From the NCBI GenBank assembly GCA_009692585.1, contig SHYX01000071.1:1-16590 (forward strand): 16,590 nucleotides of DNA, written 5' to 3'. Under the pieces are notes generated by a model, which did no database searches, had not been told where the DNA came from, and worked only from the letters and a program-made list of their open reading frames with translations. The position numbers were made by a program, and so were the translations under genes. Below, one piece after another: positions 1 through 6,190 of this stretch; positions within the stretch are counted from its first letter, which is position 1; each line of letters begins with the position of its first letter. The DNA comes from Myxococcales bacterium. GTDB lineage: Bacteria; Myxococcota; UBA796; SXON01.

Positions 1-203
1 TTGCAGTCGCCTGGAGTGGCCGAAAAACCGATTGGTGCCTCGCACGAGAGCACGCTGGAGTCCGCACCGAAGCCGTCGGAGTCGCCGTCGGCGTACCAGG
101 CCACTTCGGTGCAGGGGTCGGCGCTGTCGAGCCCCGGCGCGGTGTCGTCAAGCTTGATCGCGCTGTCGGGGTCGGCGCGACAGGCAAGGAGAAAGAGGAG
201 CAT
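1..203 (-). CDS. MopE-like repeat lipoprotein, 5' part only (leaves window)
   Basis: Reading leftwards from the ATG at 203-201 gives 67 codons with no stop before the window edge. The product starts MLLFLLAC, a very short lipoprotein signal with lipobox L-L-A-C and Cys8 as the likely lipidated residue. A low-complexity Asp/Ala/Ser linker follows (residues 9-30). Then comes a segment typical of the MopE-type putative metal-binding repeat: WYADGDSDGFG at about residues 37-47, a conserved Cys at about 55, and PGDCN at the edge, where these repeats normally continue into an Asp-rich Cys-Asp turn. The predicted role is a surface-anchored, possibly Ca- or Cu-binding protein; only the N-terminus is visible. 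No Shine-Dalgarno is seen, but TACCGT lies 6 bases upstream of the ATG. The gene is head to head with the lipoprotein at 264. The plus-strand frame over this region looks like an antisense shadow. Confidence 0.8.
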   Translation of the reverse strand, partial: MLLFLLACRADPDSAIKLDDTAPGLDSADPCTEVAWYADGDSDGFGADSSVLSCEAPIGFSATPGDC

Positions 204-209
204 CTGCAG

Positions 210-215
210 ACGGTA
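210..215 (-). promoter_or_regulatory. Possible -10 hexamer for a leaderless start of the minus-strand lipoprotein
   Basis: On the minus strand TACCGT is followed by six bases (CTGCAG) and then the ATG at 203. A sigma-70 type TANNNT box at this spacing would place the transcription start at or next to the A of ATG. No purine-rich ribosome binding site lies between. No convincing -35 box is seen. This is inferred from sequence only. Confidence 0.35.
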
Positions 216-246
216 CCCCGAAGTGCGCAACTGCGCTAAGGTACCG
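211..246. promoter_or_regulatory. Inverted repeats between two divergent lipoprotein genes
   Basis: CGGTACC (211-217) and GGTACCG (240-246) are a perfect 7-bp inverted pair. Between them is a second small palindrome, GCGCA-AC-TGCGC (225-236), whose centre is shifted by two bases. The block sits in the 60-base gap between the genes starting at 203 (minus) and 264 (plus), so it could be a shared operator. It overlaps both candidate -10 boxes. It could also be chance in a GC-rich gap. Confidence 0.3.
237..242 (+). promoter_or_regulatory. Possible -10 box (TAAGGT) for the 946-residue lipoprotein gene
   Basis: TAAGGT fits TANNNT and lies 21 bases before the ATG at 264. The short leader would contain GGAG at 255-258, five bases before the ATG, a normal Shine-Dalgarno position. 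This gene would therefore have a leader, unlike its divergent partner. No -35 element is recognisable. Confidence 0.3.
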
Positions 247-263
247 CTCCCGCCGGAGCGCCG

Positions 264-3104
264 ATGTCGCGACTCACCGTCCTGTTCGTTCTCGCCGCCT
301 GCTCCGACTCGGGCGTCACCCAGCACAACGACGAGCCCACCGCCGCGCTGAGCTCGCACCGCGAGGGCGACACCGTGCGCGAAGGCTATGGGGTGACGCT
401 CCGCGGGGTGGTCGGCGACGGCGACGACGCGGTCGACACGCTCGGCGTAGCCTGGCTCGTGGACGGGGTCGAAGTGTGCGACGGGACCCTCCCCGACGTG
501 ACCGGGGGCGTGCTCTGCGAGCACATCTTCACGCCGGGCCCGGGCCGGGTGGTTTTGGAGGTGACCGACCCCCACGGCGGCCGCGGCACCGGCGAGGTCA
601 CCCTCAGCATCCAGCCCACGGACGCGCCGAGCGCCGCGATCATCACGCCCACCGCCGACGGGCGCTACTACACCGACCAGCTCCTGCCGTTCACCGGCAC
701 CATCGGCGACGCCGAAGATCCGGTCGACCTGCTGCTGGTCAGCTGGGAGACGGAGGCGCTCGGCGATCTCGGGGTAGGGGTGTCGGTTGGCGCCGATGGC
801 ACCGTCGAGGGCTACGGGCGGTTGGATGAGGGCGAGCACGTGCTGCGCCTTGTCGTCGTCGACACCACCGGCAAGGAAGCGGTCGACAGCATGGTTGTGA
901 CCGTGGGTCCGGCCAACTCCGCGCCGAGCTGTAGCATCACCTCCCCGATCGACGGCGGCGCCGGCGCGCAAGGCGGCGAGGTGCGCTTCGAGGGCCTCGT
1001 AGGCGACGCCGACATCCCGGTCGACCAGCTCGACGTCCGGTGGACGAGCAACCTCGACGGCGAGCTGGACCGGAGCACGCCCGATTCTTCCGGGCGCGTG
1101 CGCTTCGCATGGAACGATCTGACCCTCGGCACCCACCTCGTCACGCTCACCGCGACCGACGACACGGCCACCCCCTGCACCACCAGCGTGTACTTCACGG
1201 TGGGGACCGCGCCGTCGTTGACGCTGGAGTCGCCGATCGACGGCAGCACCGTCAATGAGGGCGACGCCATCGAGTTCTCCGCGACCGTCTCCGACACTGA
1301 GGACGCCCCCACCGCAGTGGCGCTCAGCTGGGTGAGCGACCTGGACGGCGCGCTCAGCACCGCGGGCGCCGACTCCTCGGGGGTGGTGGGCTTTCGCAGC
1401 AGCAGCTTGTCGACGGGCGACCACCTCATCTCGGTGACGGCCACCGACACCGACGGGCTTTACACGATCCGCAGCCTGAGCCTGACGGTGAATGCGCTGC
1501 CGACCGCGCCCACCGTGGTGTTGGACCCCGACCCGGCCGGCACGCAGGACGCCCTCACCGCGGTGGCCAGCGGCTCAACCGACCCCGACGGCTCCGGAAC
1601 GGTCAGCTACACCTACGCCTGGAGCGTCGACGCTGTGGCCTCCACCGCGTCCACCAGCGCGATCCTGCCCGCGGGGGCTACCACCAAGCACGAGCTCTGG
1701 CGCGTGGTCGTCACCCCCAACGACGGCACCGGGGACGGCGCCGCGGGCGAGGCGTCGCTCACCGTCGGCAACACCGGGCCAACGCTCAGCGGGCCCACAC
1801 TCTCGCCCAGCGGACCCCACTTCGGGGACACCGTCACCTGCGCAGCGACCGCGACCGATGTCGACGGGGACATCGTGAACCTGAGCACCAGCTGGAGCGA
1901 CGGCTCTACGGGCTCCAGCTACGTCGTGAGCGCCGCCGACGTGACCGGCGACGTGCTCGGCTGCACCGTGACCGCCGACGACGGCGACGGCGGGATGGTG
2001 AGCGCAAGCGCCAGCGACACCATCACCAACACTCCGCCCACGGTCACCGTCTCCCTCTCGCCGACCACCCCGCGCACTGACGACACGCTCTCGGCGACGG
2101 CGACCACGGCCGACGCCGATGGGGATGCCGTGAGCGTCACCTACGACTGGTATGTGGATGGTGTGCTGATGCAGTCGGGCACGCTCTCGACGCTCGACGG
2201 CTCCGTCTGGTTCGACAAGGACCAGACGGTCGTGGTCCAGGCCAGCGCGAACGACGGGGTGGCGTCCACCGGCGCGGTCTCGACCAGCCTGACCGTCGAG
2301 AACACGCCGCCCGGCGCCCCCAGCGTGAGCGTGACGCCCAGCGGTGCCACCGCCGGAGACGATCTGGACTGCGGCGTGGACGTCGTCAGCACCGACGCAG
2401 ACGGTGACGCCGTGACCTACACGATGAGCTGGACGGTCGACGGCGTCGACTACACCGCCGCGACGACCACCACCTGGCCGGCCGACACCGTGGACGGCGC
2501 CGACGTCGGCGACACCGAGGCCTGGGTGTGCACCGCCACGCCGAACGACGGCGACGACGATGGAGACACGGCCATCGCGAGTGTCACGACCGCGAGCTCG
2601 GCCTACACCGGCAGCATCGAGATGTCGGCGACCGACACCGTGGATGGATACGCCCACGGCGAGTGGGCCGCGCTCAACAGTGGCGGTCGCGTGGCCTCGC
2701 GCATCGTGCTGACCGCGGGCTGTGACAGCCCGATGCTCGCCTTCTACCAACACTCTTCGGCGGATTCCAGCATCAACGGGTCCTTCTACGTGATGGACTC
2801 GGTCGGCACGGTCCTGGCCTACTCGACCTACGCGACCTACGGGTCCTGCAACGACTGCTGGCTCGGGCACGCCAGCGCGTTGTCGGTGACCATGAGCGCG
2901 GCCACGACCTATTACCTGGGCTTCCAGAACTCGACGGGTTTCGGAGACATGTCCGGGCCGTCGATCTACCTGGACAGCACCGCCCGCACCGTGGGCATCG
3001 CGACCTTCGACGACCCGAGGGCCGACAAACCCGGCTACGACGTGCGCGGCCTGCCCACGACCACGGTGGGGTGGCAACAACGCTGGAAGGTGGCCTGCAA
3101 CTGA
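264..3104 (+). CDS. Large lipoprotein of tandem Ig-like/PKD-type modules
   Basis: This encodes 946 residues. The signal MSRLTVLFVLAAC has lipobox L-A-A-C, with Cys13 the likely lipid anchor, so the protein should be on the outer membrane or cell surface. The body is a string of about eight modules of 85-95 residues. Four N-terminal modules (about 26-116, 120-214, 219-313, 316-410) end in G-x-H-x-x-x-x-x-x-x-D strands such as GTHLVTLTATDD. Four more (about 413-502, 503-588, 589-679, 680-775) carry the Asp-rich turns DPDGSG, DVDGD, DADGD and often start after NTxP. These look like Ig/PKD-like beta sandwiches. A C-terminal region (about 780-946) with paired Cys (CNDC) matches nothing I recognise. 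GGAG at 255-258 supports the ATG at 264. The stop overlaps the next gene's start (TGATG). The likely role is adhesion or a structural stalk; the ligand is unknown. Confidence 0.85.
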   Translation: MSRLTVLFVLAACSDSGVTQHNDEPTAALSSHREGDTVREGYGVTLRGVVGDGDDAVDTLGVAWLVDGVEVCDGTLPDVTGGVLCEHIFTPGPGRVVLEVTDPHGGRGTGEVTLSIQPTDAPSAAIITPTADGRYYTDQLLPFTGTIGDAEDPVDLLLVSWETEALGDLGVGVSVGADGTVEGYGRLDEGEHVLRLVVVDTTGKEAVDSMVVTVGPANSAPSCSITSPIDGGAGAQGGEVRFEGLVGDADIPVDQLDVRWTSNLDGELDRSTPDSSGRVRFAWNDLTLGTHLVTLTATDDTATPCTTSVYFTVGTAPSLTLESPIDGSTVNEGDAIEFSATVSDTEDAPTAVALSWVSDLDGALSTAGADSSGVVGFRSSSLSTGDHLISVTATDTDGLYTIRSLSLTVNALPTAPTVVLDPDPAGTQDALTAVASGSTDPDGSGTVSYTYAWSVDAVASTASTSAILPAGATTKHELWRVVVTPNDGTGDGAAGEASLTVGNTGPTLSGPTLSPSGPHFGDTVTCAATATDVDGDIVNLSTSWSDGSTGSSYVVSAADVTGDVLGCTVTADDGDGGMVSASASDTITNTPPTVTVSLSPTTPRTDDTLSATATTADADGDAVSVTYDWYVDGVLMQSGTLSTLDGSVWFDKDQTVVVQASANDGVASTGAVSTSLTVENTPPGAPSVSVTPSGATAGDDLDCGVDVVSTDADGDAVTYTMSWTVDGVDYTAATTTTWPADTVDGADVGDTEAWVCTATPNDGDDDGDTAIASVTTASSAYTGSIEMSATDTVDGYAHGEWAALNSGGRVASRIVLTAGCDSPMLAFYQHSSADSSINGSFYVMDSVGTVLAYSTYATYGSCNDCWLGHASALSVTMSAATTYYLGFQNSTGFGDMSGPSIYLDSTARTVGIATFDDPRADKPGYDVRGLPTTTVGWQQRWKVACN

Positions 3105-3754
3105 TGTGCGGTCGTTTTTCGCTCCACCACCCCACTGACGAGATCCACGAGCGATTCAACATCGAGCGGCCCCTGTTCCTGGTCGAGCCCCGCTACAACA
3201 TCGCGCCCACGCAGCCCATCGCGGTGGTCACCCCGACGCGCGAGCTGGTTGCGATGCGTTGGGGGCTCATCCCGCGTTGGTCCAAGGACGGCAAGCCCTT
3301 CACCAACGCGCGCGGAGAAACCCTTCTGGAGAAGCCGTCTTTTCGCTCCGCAACCCGCCAGCGCCGGGTCGTCGTCCCGCTCAGCGGCTTTTATGAGTGG
3401 CGCCAGCAAGGCAAGCTCCGCGTGCCGCTGTACATCCGGCTCCGCGACCCAGCGCCCTTCGGGGTCGCCGCGATCTGGGAGCCGCCGGGGTCGCCGGACG
3501 GCCAACCGACGGTGGCGCTGATCACGGTCGCGGCCAACGCGCTGATCCAGCCGTTCCACGAGCGCATGCCGGCGATCCTGACTCCCGACGACGAAACGCG
3601 CTGGCTCGACCCGGGCAACGACGCGCCGGCGGCCTGCCTGCGCAGCCACCCCCCGGACACGATGGAGGCCTTCACCGTGTCGAGCCGCGTCAACGGTGTG
3701 AGGGACGACGATCCCGGGCTCATCGAGCCCGAGCGGCAGGGACTGTTCGGGTAG
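3104..3754 (+). CDS. SRAP/HMCES (YedK) family abasic-site DNA-protein crosslinker
   Basis: The SRAP family senses abasic sites in single-stranded DNA and shields them by a thiazolidine crosslink through Cys2, exposed after Met removal. The start must therefore be the ATG at 3104, giving MCGRF. An in-frame GTG at 3071 would add 11 residues and bury Cys2, so I reject it. The 216-residue length is normal. Expected active-site residues are present: Cys2, Asn68 in FTNARGE, Glu98 in SGFYEW and His152 in FHERMP; the family landmarks PRYNIAPTQ and MRWGLIPRW are intact. The start overlaps the upstream lipoprotein stop by one base, so translation is probably coupled although the roles seem unrelated. 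The carbonic anhydrase gene follows 16 bases later. It acts in the cytoplasm. The family assignment is firm; the biological role follows E. coli YedK and human HMCES. Confidence 0.95.
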   Translation: MCGRFSLHHPTDEIHERFNIERPLFLVEPRYNIAPTQPIAVVTPTRELVAMRWGLIPRWSKDGKPFTNARGETLLEKPSFRSATRQRRVVVPLSGFYEWRQQGKLRVPLYIRLRDPAPFGVAAIWEPPGSPDGQPTVALITVAANALIQPFHERMPAILTPDDETRWLDPGNDAPAACLRSHPPDTMEAFTVSSRVNGVRDDDPGLIEPERQGLFG

Positions 3755-3757
3755 GGA

Positions 3758-3763
3758 TAAGCT
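3758..3763 (+). promoter_or_regulatory. Possible -10 hexamer (TAAGCT) just before the carbonic anhydrase ATG
   Basis: TAAGCT is followed by seven bases and the ATG at 3771. It fits TANNNT and would give a leaderless or near-leaderless transcript. A weak GGGA at 3754-3757 is an alternative ribosome binding site if the gene is read from the SRAP transcript instead. Confidence 0.3.
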
Positions 3764-3770
3764 TGCACCG

Positions 3771-4277
3771 ATGATCGAGCCCTACGGCGACCTGCACCCT
3801 CACGTCGATGCGCGGGCGTGGATCCACCCCGGCGCCCACCTCCTCGGCGACGTCCACCTGGCCTCCGGCGTGAGCGTCTGGCCGACAGTGGTCCTTCGCG
3901 GCGACCAGGGTCGGATCACCATCGGTGAAGACACCAACCTCCAAGACGGCACGATCGCCCACGGCACCGGCGGCGTGTCGGTGGTGACCATCGGCGCGCG
4001 TTGCACCGTCGGTCACCGGGCCATCCTCCACGGCTGCACCGTCGAGGACGACGTCCTGATCGGGATGGGCAGCATCCTCCTGGACCATGCGCACGTCGAG
4101 AGCTGGTGCATCATCGGCGCCGGCGCGCTCGTTCCCGGCGGGCTCCGCATTCCCTCGGGTTCGCTGGTGCTCGGCGCCCCCGCGCGGGTCGTCCGCACCC
4201 TGCGCGATGCCGATCGTGAGCGCATCCGCCACGGGTGCCGCGAGTACCTGAGGCTGATGGCAGGCTACCGGGCGTGA
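3771..4277 (+). CDS. Gamma-class carbonic anhydrase family protein (left-handed beta helix)
   Basis: These 168 residues fit the length of the short gamma-CA/YrdA/PaaY-like family. Hexapeptide repeats run from about residue 10 to 135 (for example VTIGARCTVGH and VLIGMGS) and should form a left-handed beta helix that trimerises. The three metal-binding His are present at H64 (TIAH), H82 (VGH) and H87 (ILHG). R43-G-D45 and Q58-D59 match the conserved Arg/Asp and Gln/Asp of Methanosarcina Cam. The residue after RGD is Gln rather than the Cam catalytic Glu, and the acidic proton-shuttle loop of Cam is absent, as in the CamH/YrdA subgroup. CO2 hydration is therefore likely but not certain; some relatives have no measurable carbonic anhydrase activity. 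The C-terminal helix (about 140-168) is typical. It lies 16 bases after the SRAP gene. Confidence 0.9.
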   Translation: MIEPYGDLHPHVDARAWIHPGAHLLGDVHLASGVSVWPTVVLRGDQGRITIGEDTNLQDGTIAHGTGGVSVVTIGARCTVGHRAILHGCTVEDDVLIGMGSILLDHAHVESWCIIGAGALVPGGLRIPSGSLVLGAPARVVRTLRDADRERIRHGCREYLRLMAGYRA

Positions 4278-4307
4278 GGCCGCGGTACGGGAGCTGCCGC
4301 CACGGCC
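4278..4307. terminator. Weak hairpin between convergent genes, possible bidirectional terminator
   Basis: GGCCGCGG (4278-4285) and CCACGGCC (4300-4307) can form an 8-bp stem with one mismatch and a 14-base loop. It fills most of the 40-base gap between the carbonic anhydrase stop and the helicase stop. There is no T-run on either strand, so intrinsic termination is doubtful. Confidence 0.2.
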
Positions 4308-4317
4308 GCATGGGGAA

Positions 4318-5562
4318 CTACTCGAACGTCTTGGCCCCCGGCGTCCCGCCCGGCGCCTTGGCTCCGCGCGCCGCCGCGTTCCGGATTCCCTGCGCCGTCG
4401 TCGTCTTGCGCGTGCGCGCGGAGCGCAGCGCTTCGCCGGTGTCGAGCTTCCCGCCCGCGGCGAGGCGCTCCACATCGGCGAGGAGGTGCCGATCGCGGTC
4501 GGTGACGAGATTGAACACCCGACCCTGGCGACCCATGCGACCCACCCGTCCGATGCGGTGCATGTAGTCGCTGGCGCGCTCGGGCAGCTCCCAGTTCAAC
4601 ACGAAGGCGAGGTCGCTCAGGTCGAGGCCTCTTCCGGCAAGCTCGGTGGTGACCAGGACCCGCCCTTCGCCGGCCACAAAACCCTTGATCGCCTTCTGCC
4701 GTTCGCGCGGGAGCAGGCCGCCGTGCACCACGACCACGTCATGCCCCCGCTCCTTGAGCGCCACGGCCGCCGCGTCCGCCGTCTCCCGGCGGTTGGCGAA
4801 GATGATCCCGCGCGCTTTGGGGCCGATGGAGACGAGCAGATCGCTGGCCGCGTCGGCGCGCGCGCTGGCCTTGACCGGGATGTTCTTGACGGTGAGGCTC
4901 TCGGGCGCGGTGTGAGCGTCCTTCGACATGAGCAGGGCAGGGTTCTCGGGGCGGGTGCTCAACCAGTGGCGGATCGGCTCGGGGAGCGTCGCGGACATCC
5001 ACCAGGGGAGCGCACCACTGGCGGCAGCGATGATCGCCTCGACCGGGCCGCGCTGCCCGGGCGACAGGAGCGTGTCCGCTTCGTCGACGACGAGGATGCG
5101 GACGTCGGCCAGGTCGACGAGCCCGTCCGCGACGAGGCGCGCGAGCCGGGGGGGGTTGGCCACGAGGATGTCCATCACCTGGCGCAGGGTCACGTTGGTG
5201 TCGTGCCCCGACTCCCCACCGGCCACCGCCCGCACGCGCAATCGGGCCGCGTGGGTCAGGGTCTTGACCACCTTGGTCGTCTGGGTGACCAGCTCGCGGG
5301 TGCTGGTGAGGATCACGGCGCGCGGGCGCGCGGGCAGGGTCGCCGGGCCGTCGGTGCCTTCGACGTCGCGGACCCGCTGGACCAGCGGCACCGCGTAGGC
5401 GAGCGTCTTGCCCGAGCCGGTCCTGGCGACCGCGACCGCCGACTTTCCGTTGAGGAACGCGGGGATGGCGAGGCGCTGAACGGGCGTGGGGGCGCGGATT
5501 CCCGCGGCGTGGAGCACCGCGACGAGCTCGGGCAGGACCCCGAACTCCATGAAGTTGGACAT
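4318..5562 (-). CDS. DEAD-box ATP-dependent RNA helicase
   Basis: The 414 residues contain a full two-RecA helicase core. Motifs are the Q motif (Gln29 in PTPVQ), I ARTGSGKT (46-53), Ia TSTREL (86-91), II DEAD (160-163), III SAT (190-192), IV IIFANR (243-248), V around AGRGLD (289-294) and VI HRIGRVGR (315-322). It should unwind or remodel RNA duplexes using ATP, probably in ribosome assembly or mRNA turnover, in the cytoplasm. Motif Ib, usually TPGR, reads NPPRL (136-140) and is encoded by a run of eight C/G. After motif VI the tail is short and basic, with Arg/Lys and Ala/Gly (about 360-414), an RNA-binding type of extension. No specific subfamily (RhlE, SrmB, DbpA) can be assigned. The gene is divergent from 5598 across 35 bases and convergent with the carbonic anhydrase gene. 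Confidence 0.93.
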   Translation of the reverse strand: MSNFMEFGVLPELVAVLHAAGIRAPTPVQRLAIPAFLNGKSAVAVARTGSGKTLAYAVPLVQRVRDVEGTDGPATLPARPRAVILTSTRELVTQTTKVVKTLTHAARLRVRAVAGGESGHDTNVTLRQVMDILVANPPRLARLVADGLVDLADVRILVVDEADTLLSPGQRGPVEAIIAAASGALPWWMSATLPEPIRHWLSTRPENPALLMSKDAHTAPESLTVKNIPVKASARADAASDLLVSIGPKARGIIFANRRETADAAAVALKERGHDVVVVHGGLLPRERQKAIKGFVAGEGRVLVTTELAGRGLDLSDLAFVLNWELPERASDYMHRIGRVGRMGRQGRVFNLVTDRDRHLLADVERLAAGGKLDTGEALRSARTRKTTTAQGIRNAAARGAKAPGGTPGAKTFE

Positions 5563-5568
5563 GGCGGC

Positions 5569-5574
5569 CCCGTA
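5569..5574 (-). promoter_or_regulatory. Possible -10-like hexamer (TACGGG) before the helicase ATG
   Basis: On the minus strand GGCTACGGG is followed by six bases and the ATG at 5562. The spacing matches the TANNNT boxes seen before other ATGs here, but the last base is G, not T. The same GGCTACG string precedes the ATG at 6191. The GGGG within it could instead act as a weak ribosome binding site. Confidence 0.2.
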
Positions 5575-5597
5575 GCCGATCCCGCGGCGCTTGTGCT

Positions 5598-6140
5598 ATG
5601 CCCGCGCTTCCCATGTTCACGCTCCTCTGCTGCGGTGCCCATGCCGCCTCGCTCGCCGGGGTCACGCTGCCCGACCAGGTCAAGGTCGCCGGCCAGTCGA
5701 TCACCCTCAACGGGCTGGGCCTCCGCGAGAAGTACTTCGTCGACATCTACGTGGGTGGTCTGTACCTCCAGCATCCGACCCACGACGCCGCCGGCGCCAT
5801 CGCCGCCGACGAGCCAAAGCGCGTGGTGATGCACTTCGTCTACAAGGCCGTCACCCACGCGCAGATGCTCGCGACGTTCCAGGAGGGCTTCGGCGACCGC
5901 GCGTCCGGTCCGCAAGCGAAGAACGTCGCCACGACGGGGAGCTGGGTGCCGGCGGCCGGGGTGAAGCGGGGCGACGAGCTGGCGTTTGACTACGCTCCCG
6001 CCGTCGGCACCACGATGACCCTCAACGGCGTGGCGCTCGGCACGATCCCCGGCGCCGACTTCATGCGGTTGGTCTTCGGCATCTATCTGGGCGAAAAGCC
6101 GCCGACTGAAGAGCTGAAGGCGGGAATGCTCGGCGGCTGA
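5598..6140 (+). CDS. Secreted chalcone-isomerase-like family protein
   Basis: This encodes 180 residues. The first 17-20 form a signal peptide (hydrophobic FTLLCCGAHAAS, likely cleaved near AHA-A), so the mature protein is periplasmic or exported. The mature part matches the bacterial chalcone isomerase-like family: GVTLPDQV, then LNGLGLREKYFVDIYVGGLY (about 38-57), VVMHFVYKAV, and the C-terminal VFGIYLGEKPP. Bacterial members of this fold are not known to isomerise chalcone; they resemble fatty-acid-binding or general ligand-binding relatives, and the true function is unknown. The start is uncertain: ATG at 5598 or the sixth codon ATG at 5613, which gives a compact signal peptide. The helicase gene is divergent with only 35-50 bases between starts. 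Confidence 0.87.
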   Translation: MPALPMFTLLCCGAHAASLAGVTLPDQVKVAGQSITLNGLGLREKYFVDIYVGGLYLQHPTHDAAGAIAADEPKRVVMHFVYKAVTHAQMLATFQEGFGDRASGPQAKNVATTGSWVPAAGVKRGDELAFDYAPAVGTTMTLNGVALGTIPGADFMRLVFGIYLGEKPPTEELKAGMLGG

Positions 6141-6179
6141 GGGGCCGCGGCTACCCACGCGGGTCGGAGGCCGATTGGC

Positions 6180-6185
6180 TACGTT
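6180..6185 (+). promoter_or_regulatory. Possible -10 hexamer (TACGTT) before the FG-GAP lipoprotein ATG
   Basis: TACGTT is followed by five bases (GGCGC) and the ATG at 6191. It fits TANNNT and no Shine-Dalgarno is present, so the transcript may start at the ATG. No clear -35 hexamer is seen upstream. Confidence 0.35.
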
Positions 6186-6190
6186 GGCGC

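Noticed and set aside
1..351. Plus-strand ORF at the left edge
   Set aside because: The Ser/Pro-rich translation is the reverse of the minus-strand MopE lipoprotein and runs into the true 264 gene in another frame.
1575..3080. 501-residue minus-strand ORF opposite the Ig-like lipoprotein
   Set aside because: Composition is Arg/Gly/Val/His-rich without motifs, as expected for the antisense frame of a GC-rich Asp/Thr/Val-rich gene. The plus-strand product has a lipobox and clear repeats.
4486..5829. 447-residue plus-strand ORF across the helicase
   Set aside because: It is the antisense of a complete DEAD-box helicase with all motifs and shows no domain of its own.
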